Positions 36,901-45,197 of a DNA stretch of 64,000 nt are shown here, one piece after another. The translations under genes and the position numbers were made by a program. The notes beneath the pieces are model-generated. The model ran no database searches. It was not told the origin of the DNA and saw only the letters and a list, made by a program, of their open reading frames with translations. Position 1 is the stretch's first letter; each line of letters opens with the position of its first letter. The stretch comes from Bacteroidota bacterium (lineage in GTDB: Bacteria > Bacteroidota > Bacteroidia > 2-12-FULL-35-15): NCBI GenBank assembly GCA_029237775.1, contig JAQZBR010000007.1, positions 1 to 64,000 of the forward strand, written 5' to 3'.

Positions 36901-39619
36901 TATCCTTAGTTTTAGTGCTGTTGAATTTATAGGTCAATCTTAATAAAAAATAGCGGCTGATGATGTTAGTCCTCGTATCAGTGATCACATTGTCCTGAAC
37001 ATCACGCTTGGTGCTGATATTTTGATTCAAAATATCATTTCCGTATAAGGTGACAAGAAGGTTCTCATTCTTGAAGAAAGCTTTTGTGATACTTGCATTC
37101 CACAAAACATAATTGATGTTGTATCCTTCGGCACGCTGGCTGTTAATGTTATATTCAGCATTCGTTTCCAGCGACATTTTAAATGGAAGCCTTAACACCA
37201 ATTGTGCATTGAATTGTTGAAATGAATAAGGTTTATTGCTGGCATTGCTTAAAGTTGATCTCGGGATATTGTAATCATAATTATATCCGATCCCAAATTC
37301 CAGTGTATCAAGTTCTAAATCGATCTTAAGTCCGGCATTGGCATTCAGGGTTTGAGTTGTATTTTTCAATCCGTTCACAAATCCAGAATAACTGCTATAG
37401 TTGCTGCTGATATTAGGTTCCAACTTCAATTTCTGACCAATAACCGGAAGTCCTCCACCTACATAAAAATTCGCATTCTTATTTCCATCCACATTAACTG
37501 TCTTGCTAATTGTTCGGCCCAAACTGTCATAAACAATGGAGTTAGCAAAAGCATTATCAATAACCGAGAAATTCCCGTTCATCCACATATATTTCCCGCT
37601 GATAGGCTTGTAGGTATTGAATGATAAATTCAGGTTGTGACTGAATGTTGGAAGCAATGCGGGATTTCCTATCCTTATCTGATTTGGATTGCTGTTATCC
37701 GGAATCGGCTGCAGCTGATCGATCGATGGTTGGTTTGAATTAGTGGTGTACCGGAAATTTAAGCGGCTGTTCTCACTGAATTTATACATATAACCTAAGA
37801 AAGGAAGTACGTTATTAACAGATTGCCTGATCTCCTTCTGCGTTATGAGATTTGAATTAATGATTGAAACATTCCGAACCTTGGCCCCAACATTAAAGCT
37901 TTGCTTCTTAACCTCATAAATGAATTTCGCCCCCAGACGGTTTGTGATCCTTGAATTTTCAAACTTATTGGTAAGGGAGGAATCGTACTCCGAATATTCT
38001 CCCGATATAAAATTCTGAGCCTTTTTACTCTGAATACTCATATTGTAATTGTAATTGTATTCAAATTCAAGTTTTATTTTTTTGCTTAATGGTTCTGTAT
38101 ATATCACAATACCGTTATGTGATTGAGCGCTTCCTTCATTGGTCTTCCTCTGATCGATACTATCGTTAGGAATGAATGAATTATAAAAAGTATTGTAAGA
38201 TTTTAACGTTCCCTCCGATTCATCATTATTTAAGGTCAAATTATAAGTCATTCTTAAAAGCCTGTCCCTGTTTTTAAAGCGCCTGGTCAACCGTGCGGTG
38301 GTATTGATATTATAACCTTTTGCCTTGCTCTCGTTATTAATGTCGGTCTGATGTATAAGGGTATCATCTGAAGTCAGGAATTTTGTCACCTGACTGTTAT
38401 TCTGAAGGTTCCCGTTCAGCTTAAACTTCGGCTCAATGACAAGATCCGTAAGGGAATCCAGCTTTTGTGTTAATGAAAAATTCAGGTTATGTGATTCGGA
38501 TCTTTGAAAGTTGTTGTTGGTATTATCCGTAACATAACTGGTATCCGGAAGGAAGAACTGAGAATGTGTTGATCCTGAAGCGCGAAGCTCATTGTTATTG
38601 TATGAATAATTGAAGCCTATTTTTGATTTTTTAGAGATCTTATCGTTATAATAGATACCAGCCTTGAAGGTTTGTGGAATACCCTGTGGGGTTTCGTTAC
38701 CGTTACCATACCAGTACATATTTCCATCATCATCGGTATTGGTGTTCATTTCATTATTCAAACCATATTTATACATATCTCCCCAGCCAAACCCGGAACG
38801 CGGTGTATTGCTGCCGAGGGCAAAGACGGAGATCTTTTGAGAGCCTTTGAATTTGTTGGCAAGCAGTTCTCCTTCATAAAAGTTCTTAAAATCGCTTGCA
38901 GCAGAAACTTTTCCGAAATATCCTTTTTTAGCGTCCTCTTTCATCTTCAGGTTCATTACCTGAATCGTTTCTTCACCACCTTCGGCTGCATTATCGTTCT
39001 TTTTCTCGTACACTTCCACCGACTCTACACCTTTTGCAGCAAGATTCTTTGTTGCTACAGTAGGATCAGCACCAAAAAATTCATCACCATCTACGAGTAC
39101 CTGACTTACCTCCTTGCCTTGCGAAGAGATCTTCCCCTGAGCATCCACCTTCATTCCCGGAAGCTTCTTTATCAGATCCTCTACCGTTGCATTAGGCTTT
39201 ACTTTGAATGAATCTGCAGTATAAACGAGTGTATCTCCTTTATAATAAACAGGATCTTTGAAAGCGTAGATGATAACTTCATTTAACTGCTCGCTTTTTG
39301 AAGGCAACACAATTTTACCAAAATCAAATTCCCTGTTAGTATTGCTTCCGAAAACATAGAAGGTTTGTTCGCCAAAGCGGGGATTTGTAACCGTAACCCT
39401 TACAGTATCGATGGGTAAGCCTTTTATGTAAAAACGTCCATTGGCATCTGTACGGGTAAAGGCCACTAAAATAGAATCTTTAATACGCACAGCGGTTGCC
39501 AGACTAAAAGGCACAGGTGTTTTTGCAACTGTATCGATCACAGTTCCGGAAATATTCATTTCCTGGCCGACACCTTTAAGTGAAAGCAGAAGAATACATA
39601 CAAAGAAGAGCTTGCGCAT
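36881..39619 (-). CDS. Outer-membrane beta-barrel protein with carboxypeptidase-like N-domain (TonB-receptor-like)
   Basis: 912 residues from ATG 39619 (signal peptide KLFFVCILLLSLKGVGQ); the in-frame ATG at 39640 adds seven residues and lies in the promoter. N-terminal carboxypeptidase-regulatory-like domain (about 20-110: ISGTVIDTVAKTPVPFSLAT). A plug-like part follows (about 115-215: VEDLIKKLPGMKVDAQGKIS, VSQVLVDGDEFFG, LAAKGVESVEVYEKK), then a long barrel of beta strands rich in Asn and Tyr. No TonB box is obvious, as in the related outer-membrane-barrel family. Paired with the GLPGLI gene. Substrate unknown. Confidence 0.88.
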   Translation of the reverse strand: MRKLFFVCILLLSLKGVGQEMNISGTVIDTVAKTPVPFSLATAVRIKDSILVAFTRTDANGRFYIKGLPIDTVRVTVTNPRFGEQTFYVFGSNTNREFDFGKIVLPSKSEQLNEVIIYAFKDPVYYKGDTLVYTADSFKVKPNATVEDLIKKLPGMKVDAQGKISSQGKEVSQVLVDGDEFFGADPTVATKNLAAKGVESVEVYEKKNDNAAEGGEETIQVMNLKMKEDAKKGYFGKVSAASDFKNFYEGELLANKFKGSQKISVFALGSNTPRSGFGWGDMYKYGLNNEMNTNTDDDGNMYWYGNGNETPQGIPQTFKAGIYYNDKISKKSKIGFNYSYNNNELRASGSTHSQFFLPDTSYVTDNTNNNFQRSESHNLNFSLTQKLDSLTDLVIEPKFKLNGNLQNNSQVTKFLTSDDTLIHQTDINNESKAKGYNINTTARLTRRFKNRDRLLRMTYNLTLNNDESEGTLKSYNTFYNSFIPNDSIDQRKTNEGSAQSHNGIVIYTEPLSKKIKLEFEYNYNYNMSIQSKKAQNFISGEYSEYDSSLTNKFENSRITNRLGAKFIYEVKKQSFNVGAKVRNVSIINSNLITQKEIRQSVNNVLPFLGYMYKFSENSRLNFRYTTNSNQPSIDQLQPIPDNSNPNQIRIGNPALLPTFSHNLNLSFNTYKPISGKYMWMNGNFSVIDNAFANSIVYDSLGRTISKTVNVDGNKNANFYVGGGLPVIGQKLKLEPNISSNYSSYSGFVNGLKNTTQTLNANAGLKIDLELDTLEFGIGYNYDYNIPRSTLSNASNKPYSFQQFNAQLVLRLPFKMSLETNAEYNINSQRAEGYNINYVLWNASITKAFFKNENLLVTLYGNDILNQNISTKRDVQDNVITDTRTNIISRYFLLRLTYKFNSTKTKDNDDFGF

Positions 39620-39637
39620 TGGAATAGTCTGTAAATG

Positions 39638-39645
39638 CAAAGTTA
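39638..39645 (-). promoter_or_regulatory. -7 box TAACTTTG for the beta-barrel/GLPGLI operon
   Basis: TAnnTTTG match 18 nt before the ATG at 39619. Confidence 0.5.
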
Positions 39646-39727
39646 TAATTCAAATCGAATTAAAAGTCACAATATTAATAAAAGGAAGTCTGGGCTGTCG
39701 GGAGGTAAAAAGCACTGAGAAGTGGTA

Positions 39728-39762
39728 AAAAAAAAGAGCTCCGGACGTCCGAAACTCTTTTT
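39728..39762. terminator. Hairpin terminator after the decayed lipoprotein copy
   Basis: AAAAAGAG (39731-39738) pairs with CTCTTTTT (39755-39762) and CGGAC with GTCCG inside. On the minus strand the stem is followed by nine T residues, a classic intrinsic terminator 20 bp past the stop at 39782. Confidence 0.8.
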
Positions 39763-39781
39763 AAGTCATGCAAAAAGAAAA

Positions 39782-40027
39782 TTATTTCTTTTTACCTTTT
39801 GAAGCTGCATCAATTGAATCTTGAGTAGCTTTTGCTTTAGCTTCTTCAGCAGCTGTGTAAGCAGCAGTTGAATCAGCAGTAGCCTGTGCTTTAGCAGCTT
39901 CTTCAGCAGCGTGAGCAGCTTCTACAGCAGCAATTGAATCTTGTTTTGCTTTTTCCATAGCAGCTTTTTCTTCAGCTGAAGGACCGCAAGCTACTAACGC
40001 AGAGATAGAAGCTACAGCAACTGAATC
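39782..40027 (-). pseudogene. Decayed tandem copy of the Ala/Glu/Lys-rich lipoprotein gene (start lost)
   Basis: Read on the minus strand it encodes about 80 residues nearly identical to the intact gene just upstream: VACGPSAEEKAA, QDSIAAVEAA, ATADSTAAYTAAEEAKAK and QDSIDAA, ending in KGKKK. The lipobox cysteine region is kept (LVACG), but the coding for the first seven residues and the start codon are missing. An in-frame TAA (40028-40030) lies directly upstream, in sequence unlike the intact copy. Its own hairpin terminator is retained at 39728-39762. It lies 40 bp after the stop of the intact gene, so the tandem pair arose by duplication and this copy is probably not translated. Confidence 0.75.
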
Positions 40028-40066
40028 TTATGAGAAGATCCCCGCTTTTTTAAAAGATTCTAAGTA

Positions 40067-40399
40067 TTAACCTCTTCCCTGACCTGGCTTAACCTCTTTT
40101 GGAGCTTCTTCCTTAGGCTTAGGAGCTGTTTTTGGCTTAGATGAACCGCCTTTTGTTTTAGCAGCATCAATTGAATCTTGTGTTGCTTTTGCTTTAGCTT
40201 CTTCAGCAGCAGTGTAAGCAGCAGTTGAATCAGCAGTTGCCTGTGCTTTTGCAGCCTCTTCAGCAGCTTTAGCAGCTTCTACAGCAGCAATTGAATCCTG
40301 GGTTGCTTTTTCTTTTGCAGCCTTTTCCTCAGCAGATGGTCCGCAAGACACTAGTGTTGACATAGAAGCGATAGCTACTAACGTAAATACTTTTTTCAT
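40067..40399 (-). CDS. Small Ala/Glu/Lys-rich helical lipoprotein
   Basis: 110 residues with signal peptide and lipobox (TLVSC, Cys 19). The mature chain is a repetitive helix of Ala, Glu, Lys and Gln (EEAAKAQATADSTAAYTAAE), then a Lys/Pro/Gly-rich tail (KPKTAPKPKEEAPKEVK). It could be an Lpp-like spacer or a wall-associated coiled-coil protein, but no homology is certain. A TATTTTTG box lies at 40431-40438, giving a leader of about 25-30 nt. A defective copy follows downstream. Confidence 0.8.
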   Translation of the reverse strand: MKKVFTLVAIASMSTLVSCGPSAEEKAAKEKATQDSIAAVEAAKAAEEAAKAQATADSTAAYTAAEEAKAKATQDSIDAAKTKGGSSKPKTAPKPKEEAPKEVKPGQGRG

Positions 40400-40430
40400 T
40401 TTGTTTGTTTTTTTTATTGGTTAACCGCTG

Positions 40431-40438
40431 CAAAAATA
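40431..40438 (-). promoter_or_regulatory. -7 box TATTTTTG for the small lipoprotein gene
   Basis: TAnnTTTG match 31 nt before the ATG at 40399; divergent from the next box. Confidence 0.5.
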
Positions 40439-40483
40439 AACTTTTTTCTATACTAAAAAATAAATTTTAGAGCTTAATATCTT

Positions 40484-40491
40484 TATATTTG
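40484..40491 (+). promoter_or_regulatory. -7 box TATATTTG for the DUF5011-type lipoprotein gene
   Basis: TAnnTTTG match 49 nt before the ATG at 40541. Confidence 0.5.
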
Positions 40492-40540
40492 CACTTATTA
40501 AATTAGATAAGTTTTAAACCCATAAAAAATTAAACTACAA

Positions 40541-41176
40541 ATGAAAAAAGTAATCTTAAACGCTGCCTTATTAGCTGCAGTATTAATCACAGGTTGTAAA
40601 AAGGATGATGTTACAGCACCGGAAGTAACCTTGATCGGTAATGAGACGCAAACTATTTCTCTACAGGGGACTTATGTTGAGCAGGGAGCTACAGCTTCTG
40701 ATAACAAAGATGGTTCTATCAGCCCTACTACAGAAGGTTCAGTTGATGTAAACCACACCGGAACTTATACAATCACTTACACCGCTACTGATGCTGCCGG
40801 TAACACAGGAACTGCTACAAGAACTGTAATCGTTAAAAATGATGCAGACAACATGAATGGTACTTACACTTGTACTATCCAGGGTTCACCAAACTATGTT
40901 TACACTCAGACTATCACAGCTTCACCTACTGTAAACAAGCGTATCACTTTCAGCAAATTTGGTGATTATGCTGGAAACACAGGCATCTACGCTGATGTTA
41001 TTGGTTCTTCAATCAACTTACCTAGCCAGACAGCTGTTGCTGTAGGTTCTCCTGCGACTAACAGAACTTTTGCAGGAACAGGTGCTATCGCTTCTTCTAC
41101 AACTTTCGGTCTTAACTATACTGAAATGACTAGTGCTGGTACAATCAACACTGTTGAAACTTTCGTTAAGAACTAA
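40541..41176 (+). CDS. Lipoprotein with Ig/cadherin-like (DUF5011-type) domain
   Basis: 211 residues. Lipobox LITGC (Cys 19). Residues 27-100 form a DUF5011-like Ig fold: APEVTLIG, YVEQGATASDNKDGSI, VDVNHTGTYTITYTATDAAG, TATRTVIVKN. The rest (110-211) is a beta-rich domain of unknown type. The codon use is strongly biased to T-ending preferred codons, a hint of high expression. Followed by a good terminator at 41199-41228. Probably a surface-exposed lipoprotein. Confidence 0.85.
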   Translation: MKKVILNAALLAAVLITGCKKDDVTAPEVTLIGNETQTISLQGTYVEQGATASDNKDGSISPTTEGSVDVNHTGTYTITYTATDAAGNTGTATRTVIVKNDADNMNGTYTCTIQGSPNYVYTQTITASPTVNKRITFSKFGDYAGNTGIYADVIGSSINLPSQTAVAVGSPATNRTFAGTGAIASSTTFGLNYTEMTSAGTINTVETFVKN

Positions 41177-41198
41177 TCCTTCTTCTCATTACATAAAG

Positions 41199-41228
41199 AA
41201 GCCTTTCCCTAACCGGAAGGGCTTTTTT
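41199..41228 (+). terminator. Intrinsic terminator of the DUF5011-type lipoprotein gene
   Basis: AAGCCTTTCC pairs with GGAAGGGCTT around CTAACC (41205-41220 core), followed by six T residues, 22 bp after the stop. Confidence 0.8.
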
Positions 41229-41256
41229 ATTTAACGGTTAAGTTTCCCTATTTTTT

Positions 41257-41264
41257 TACCTTTG
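41257..41264 (+). promoter_or_regulatory. -7 box TACCTTTG for the LtaS-like gene
   Basis: TAnnTTTG match 22 nt before the TTG start codon at 41287. Confidence 0.5.
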
Positions 41265-41286
41265 CCAATCTAAAACAAACACAACA

Positions 41287-43185
41287 TTGCATAACCCTTC
41301 ATATATCCGGGCTATTGTTTTATTAAAAAGAATCGGTGGGCTGATGATTCTTTATTCATTGTGCAGGATCCTCTTCCTTCTCTTTAACCTCAGCCATTTC
41401 CCGGGCCTTTCTTTTTCAAATCTTATTTCTGTTTTATTCTACGGCTTGTATTTCGATGCATCAACCGTGGCGATGCTCAACCTATTCTACATTTTTCTTT
41501 TCCTACTCCCTCTGCCCTTTCGCTCTAACCCCTATTATAATTTACTCCTGAAGTGGATCTTTGTTATTATAAACAGCATCGGGCTGTTGGCTAATTGTGC
41601 CGATCTTGTTTATTTTCAATTCACTATTAAACGAACCACCGCTGACGTATTTAACTTTTTCCATGGTGGAATGGGAAACGATCTTGGCAGGTTGCTTCCA
41701 GTTTTTTTTAAAGACTACTGGTATGTATTTCTGATCTGGGCAGTTCTTATCTTTTTACTGATCAGATGGTATAACCGTACAGAAAAAAAAGAAATCCTAC
41801 AGTGGGATCTCAAACAATATGGTATTCAGTTCTTACAGCTTGTTCTTTTTACCGGCTTCTTCATTCTCATTTATCGCGGGGGATTCCAGCTTCGGCCTAT
41901 AGGAATAGTGAATGCCGGAGAATACACAGAAAGCAAATATGTTCCCCTGGTGCTTAACACACCGTTTTCAATTATCAAAACCATTGAAGTGGAAGGCTTG
42001 GAACCTCACATTTATTTTCAGCATCCGGAGGAAACCGGAAAATACATTAACCCTTACCATCCTGCAGACACAGGAGCATTTCGTAAACTAAATGTTGTGA
42101 TCATTGCCCTTGAAAGTTTTTCTAAGGAATATGTAGGAGCGCTTAATCCCGGAAGACCAACATACACGCCATTTCTCGACTCACTCATCGCGGAAAGCTA
42201 TACATGCACTAACGCCTTTTCAAACGGAAAAAAATCAATCGAAGGGATACCTGCTATAATTGCCGGAATCCCCAGCTGGAGCAATGAGCCTTTTATCACT
42301 TCACGATATGGCAACAACCAGATCAATTCACTGGCAGACCTTCTGAAAACTGAAGGTTACACTTCTGCCTTCTTCCATGGAGGAACCAATGGTACAATGG
42401 GATTTGATGCGTTTGCGGGACTCGCAGGATTTGATGATTATTATGGACGTTCAGAATACGACAATGAAAAACATTTTGATGGACACTGGGGCATCTGGGA
42501 TGAAGAATATCTTCAGTATACGGCAGGTGAGATCAACAAAAAAGCGGAACCATTCTTTGCATCTGTTTTTACGTTGACATCTCATCATCCCTATGAGATA
42601 CCGGAACGTTATAAAGAGATCTTTAAAGAAGGGCCCCTGGAGATCCATAAAACAATAAGATATACAGACAATGCCCTCAGGAGATTTTTCGAAACTGCTT
42701 CAAAGATGTCCTGGTTCAAAAACACCTTATTCGTTCTGGCAGCAGATCATACAGGCATTTCCCATGACCCGTTTTATACAACTCGACTTGGTAATTTTGC
42801 GATCCCGATCATTTATTATTTACCCGGCTCCGGACTTAAAGGGCTGGACAGTACCGTGACGCAACAAATTGACATTATGCCCTCGGTATTGGATTATCTG
42901 AATTATAATAAACCGTATTTTGGCTTTGGAAATAGTGTGTTCGACAAACATGCGAAACACTATTGGCTCGGCTTCAGCTATGAATGCTACCAGATGTATG
43001 AAGGTGAATATGTTTCCCAGTTTGCTGACAACAGAAAAACAAATCTTTATCACTTCAGTACTGACAGCCTATGTGATCATGACATAAATTTATCGGAACC
43101 GGTGATAACAAACTACATGGAGAACAAAACAAAAGCTATTCTTCAGAGTTACGAGCAAAGCATCATTAATAATAAAATGCATTGA
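41287..43185 (+). CDS. LTA-synthase-like membrane sulfatase-fold phosphoglycerol transferase
   Basis: 632 residues; starts with TTG at 41287 (first in-frame ATG is at 41344, inside the first membrane helix). Five membrane helices fill residues 8-205. The extracytoplasmic catalytic domain (about 265-600) has the sulfatase/LtaS pattern: VVIIALESFSKEY, TPFLDSLIAES, NGKKSIEGIPAIIAG with the nucleophile position, TSHHPYEIPERY, and AADHTG. Enzymes of this class transfer glycerol-phosphate from phosphatidylglycerol and leave diacylglycerol. The stop overlaps the next gene, a diacylglycerol-kinase-like enzyme, which would recycle that product. The acceptor polymer is unknown. Confidence 0.85.
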   Translation: MHNPSYIRAIVLLKRIGGLMILYSLCRILFLLFNLSHFPGLSFSNLISVLFYGLYFDASTVAMLNLFYIFLFLLPLPFRSNPYYNLLLKWIFVIINSIGLLANCADLVYFQFTIKRTTADVFNFFHGGMGNDLGRLLPVFFKDYWYVFLIWAVLIFLLIRWYNRTEKKEILQWDLKQYGIQFLQLVLFTGFFILIYRGGFQLRPIGIVNAGEYTESKYVPLVLNTPFSIIKTIEVEGLEPHIYFQHPEETGKYINPYHPADTGAFRKLNVVIIALESFSKEYVGALNPGRPTYTPFLDSLIAESYTCTNAFSNGKKSIEGIPAIIAGIPSWSNEPFITSRYGNNQINSLADLLKTEGYTSAFFHGGTNGTMGFDAFAGLAGFDDYYGRSEYDNEKHFDGHWGIWDEEYLQYTAGEINKKAEPFFASVFTLTSHHPYEIPERYKEIFKEGPLEIHKTIRYTDNALRRFFETASKMSWFKNTLFVLAADHTGISHDPFYTTRLGNFAIPIIYYLPGSGLKGLDSTVTQQIDIMPSVLDYLNYNKPYFGFGNSVFDKHAKHYWLGFSYECYQMYEGEYVSQFADNRKTNLYHFSTDSLCDHDINLSEPVITNYMENKTKAILQSYEQSIINNKMH

Positions 43186-44054
43186 AAAAAAAGATCTGTT
43201 TTATAGTTAATCCTATCTCCGGGGTCGGCCGTCAGAAGGTGATCGAAAAGCTTATTGATGAAGAGCTTGACAGGTCGCTTTATGAATACGAGATTGCCTA
43301 TACTAAAGCTGCAAAACATGCAATTGAACTCTCTCGTGATGCTGCTTCAAGAAATGTTGATGTTGTTGTTGCAGTAGGTGGTGATGGCTCGGTGAATGAA
43401 ACCGCGAAAGGACTCGTGCACACAGCGTCCGCAATGGCAATAATCCCAACCGGCTCAGGGAATGGACTTGCACGGCATCTAAGGATCCCACTAGACCTTA
43501 AAAAGGCAATGCACATCATTAATCAGGGGAAAATACAGAGTGTCGATTCAATTAGAATGAATGACGAAACATTTGTGAATGTTGCAGGTGTTGGTTTTGA
43601 TGCACATATCGGATGGGAGTTTGCAAAGTTTGGCAAGAGAGGATTATCATCTTACATTAAAGTGATCGCAAGGGAATTCCCGAAATATAAAGCTCAGGAT
43701 TTCGAGCTGACAATTGACGGAAATACAACAAAGAAAAACGCTTATCTGATCAGTTTTGCGAATGGCTCTCAATGGGGCAATAACGCTTATATTGCTCCCA
43801 CAGCCGATATTGCTGATGGTGTGATGGATATTGCAATCTTAAAGGATTTTAATCTCCTTAGCGGAATTGGGATCGGTTTCCATTTATTCAGAAAAACTCT
43901 GGAAAGAAGCGGTTATCTGGAAGTGATCAAAGCGAAAGAAGTGATTTTAAAACAAACAGGGATCATTGCGCACATTGATGGCGAACCGATAGAGATAGGA
44001 AATGAATTAAGAATTAAGGTTGATCCCTTATCTTTGAAAGTTATTGTACCTTAA
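43182..44054 (+). CDS. Diacylglycerol kinase family lipid kinase (YegS/DgkB-like)
   Basis: 290 residues; TTG start in a TTGA overlap (43182-43185) with the LtaS-like gene, hence translationally coupled. DAGK catalytic signature: FIVNPISGVGR at the N-terminus, VVAVGGDGSVNE, IIPTGSGNGLARHL, and the C-terminal region GVGFDAHIGW, GNNAYIAPTADIADGVMDI and HIDGEPIEIG. Phosphorylates diacylglycerol or a related lipid. Context with the phosphoglycerol transferase suggests it returns diacylglycerol to phosphatidate. Confidence 0.92.
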   Translation: MKKKICFIVNPISGVGRQKVIEKLIDEELDRSLYEYEIAYTKAAKHAIELSRDAASRNVDVVVAVGGDGSVNETAKGLVHTASAMAIIPTGSGNGLARHLRIPLDLKKAMHIINQGKIQSVDSIRMNDETFVNVAGVGFDAHIGWEFAKFGKRGLSSYIKVIAREFPKYKAQDFELTIDGNTTKKNAYLISFANGSQWGNNAYIAPTADIADGVMDIAILKDFNLLSGIGIGFHLFRKTLERSGYLEVIKAKEVILKQTGIIAHIDGEPIEIGNELRIKVDPLSLKVIVP

Positions 44055-44194
44055 ATGCATTGATCTTCCAATTCGAAATTTGTTAACCAGGTCGGCTTAG
44101 TGATTATGTAATGGAAGATTTAAAGTCAACACGAGGCTCTTTCAAACACAGCCTGAATAACTAATAACAAATAACCATTAACTATTCCCAGTCG

Positions 44195-44533
44195 ATGTCA
44201 AAAAAGAATAATAAAGACGGCTTTGTATTCTCAACCAACAAAGATTTCAAGTTTGAATCTGATAATGCAGAACCCCAAAGCTCTCTTCCTCCGCAGCAGC
44301 AAAATCTGAAAATATTTCTTGACAGGATGGGCGGTGGAAAGCTTGTCAGCAGGGTTACCGGTTTCATTGGTACAGAACAAGATCTTGAAACCCTGGGTAA
44401 AATGTTAAAACAAAAATGTGGTGTGGGCGGAAGTGTTAAAAATGAAGAGATACTGCTGCAGGGCGATCACAGGGATAAAATCCTGAAGCTTTTAACCGAT
44501 GCAAATTACAAGGCAAAAAAGGCCGGAGGATAA
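44195..44533 (+). CDS. SUI1/eIF1-family translation factor (YciH-like)
   Basis: 112 residues. The SUI1 domain (about 37-112) is complete: [57 protein letters not shown]. Bacterial homologues affect start-codon selection or initiation under stress. A Ser/Gln/Pro-rich N-terminus of 35 residues precedes the domain. About 140 bp separate it from the lipid kinase gene, so it probably has its own promoter. Conspicuous because several genes nearby use non-ATG starts, though no link is shown. Confidence 0.9.
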   Translation: MSKKNNKDGFVFSTNKDFKFESDNAEPQSSLPPQQQNLKIFLDRMGGGKLVSRVTGFIGTEQDLETLGKMLKQKCGVGGSVKNEEILLQGDHRDKILKLLTDANYKAKKAGG

Positions 44534-44591
44534 TTTCACAGTAAAAACATCAGGCAAGTTTTTTTACTGAGGACTGATAAAAAAAGAAATT

Positions 44592-45197
44592 ATGCGCTGT
44601 ACTCTCATTATTCTGTTTTTTCTTTACGCCTCTGTCTGTCCTGCGCAAAAGGACTCTCTTAGAACCATTCAGGTTCATTTCCTTTATGGCTCAAAACCCC
44701 TTCATAAATATAGGGCAACAGAGAAAAAATATTTTGGCGGCTTACACGGTGGGCATGTAAGCATTGAAGTTGACAGTGTGGATTATGGTTTCGGGCCGCA
44801 AGGTAAGTTCCACGTCTTTGCGCATAAAAACAATTGTCACAGTATTTTCACGATTAAACAAACCAAAGGATTGTCCGTTTACCCTGCCGACTCAAAAGTG
44901 ACCACATTCTTTATTCCTGTCACAAATGAAGCTTATTATAAGTTCCTGAATATTGTTAATGATTACTGCAACAGCACACCATATGACTATGCCTTTATTG
45001 GAATGCGCTGTGCTGCTGCCGCTCAAGACGTTCTGGGACAAATGGGCGTTGTAAAGCCACGTAAAAAACTTAAGAACATCTTTACCACTTTTTATCCTAA
45101 AATGCTCCGTAAAAGAATGTTCAGGCTCGCCAAAGAGAAGAATTACAAATATGTTCAGCAGGAAGGCAGAAAAACCAGAAAATGGGAAAAAGATTAA
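44592..45197 (+). CDS. Secreted protein, possible permuted NlpC/papain-like fold
   Basis: 201 residues with signal peptide (LIILFFLYASVCPAQ). A His-containing strand (GGHVSIEVDSVDYGFGP) comes before a Cys-containing helix (YDYAFIGMRCAAAAQDVLG). A His-before-Cys order is that of circularly permuted papain-like enzymes (YiiX/LRAT-like), so it may be such a hydrolase. The basic C-terminus (RKRMFRLAKEKNYKYVQQ) resembles nothing I know. Ends overlapping the convergent bshA by four bases. Function unproven. Confidence 0.75.
   Translation: MRCTLIILFFLYASVCPAQKDSLRTIQVHFLYGSKPLHKYRATEKKYFGGLHGGHVSIEVDSVDYGFGPQGKFHVFAHKNNCHSIFTIKQTKGLSVYPADSKVTTFFIPVTNEAYYKFLNIVNDYCNSTPYDYAFIGMRCAAAAQDVLGQMGVVKPRKKLKNIFTTFYPKMLRKRMFRLAKEKNYKYVQQEGRKTRKWEKD

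Noticed and set aside
39782-40027. Decayed lipoprotein copy as a functional gene
   Set aside because: No ATG, GTG or TTG lies before the lipobox in frame, and an in-frame TAA lies directly upstream.
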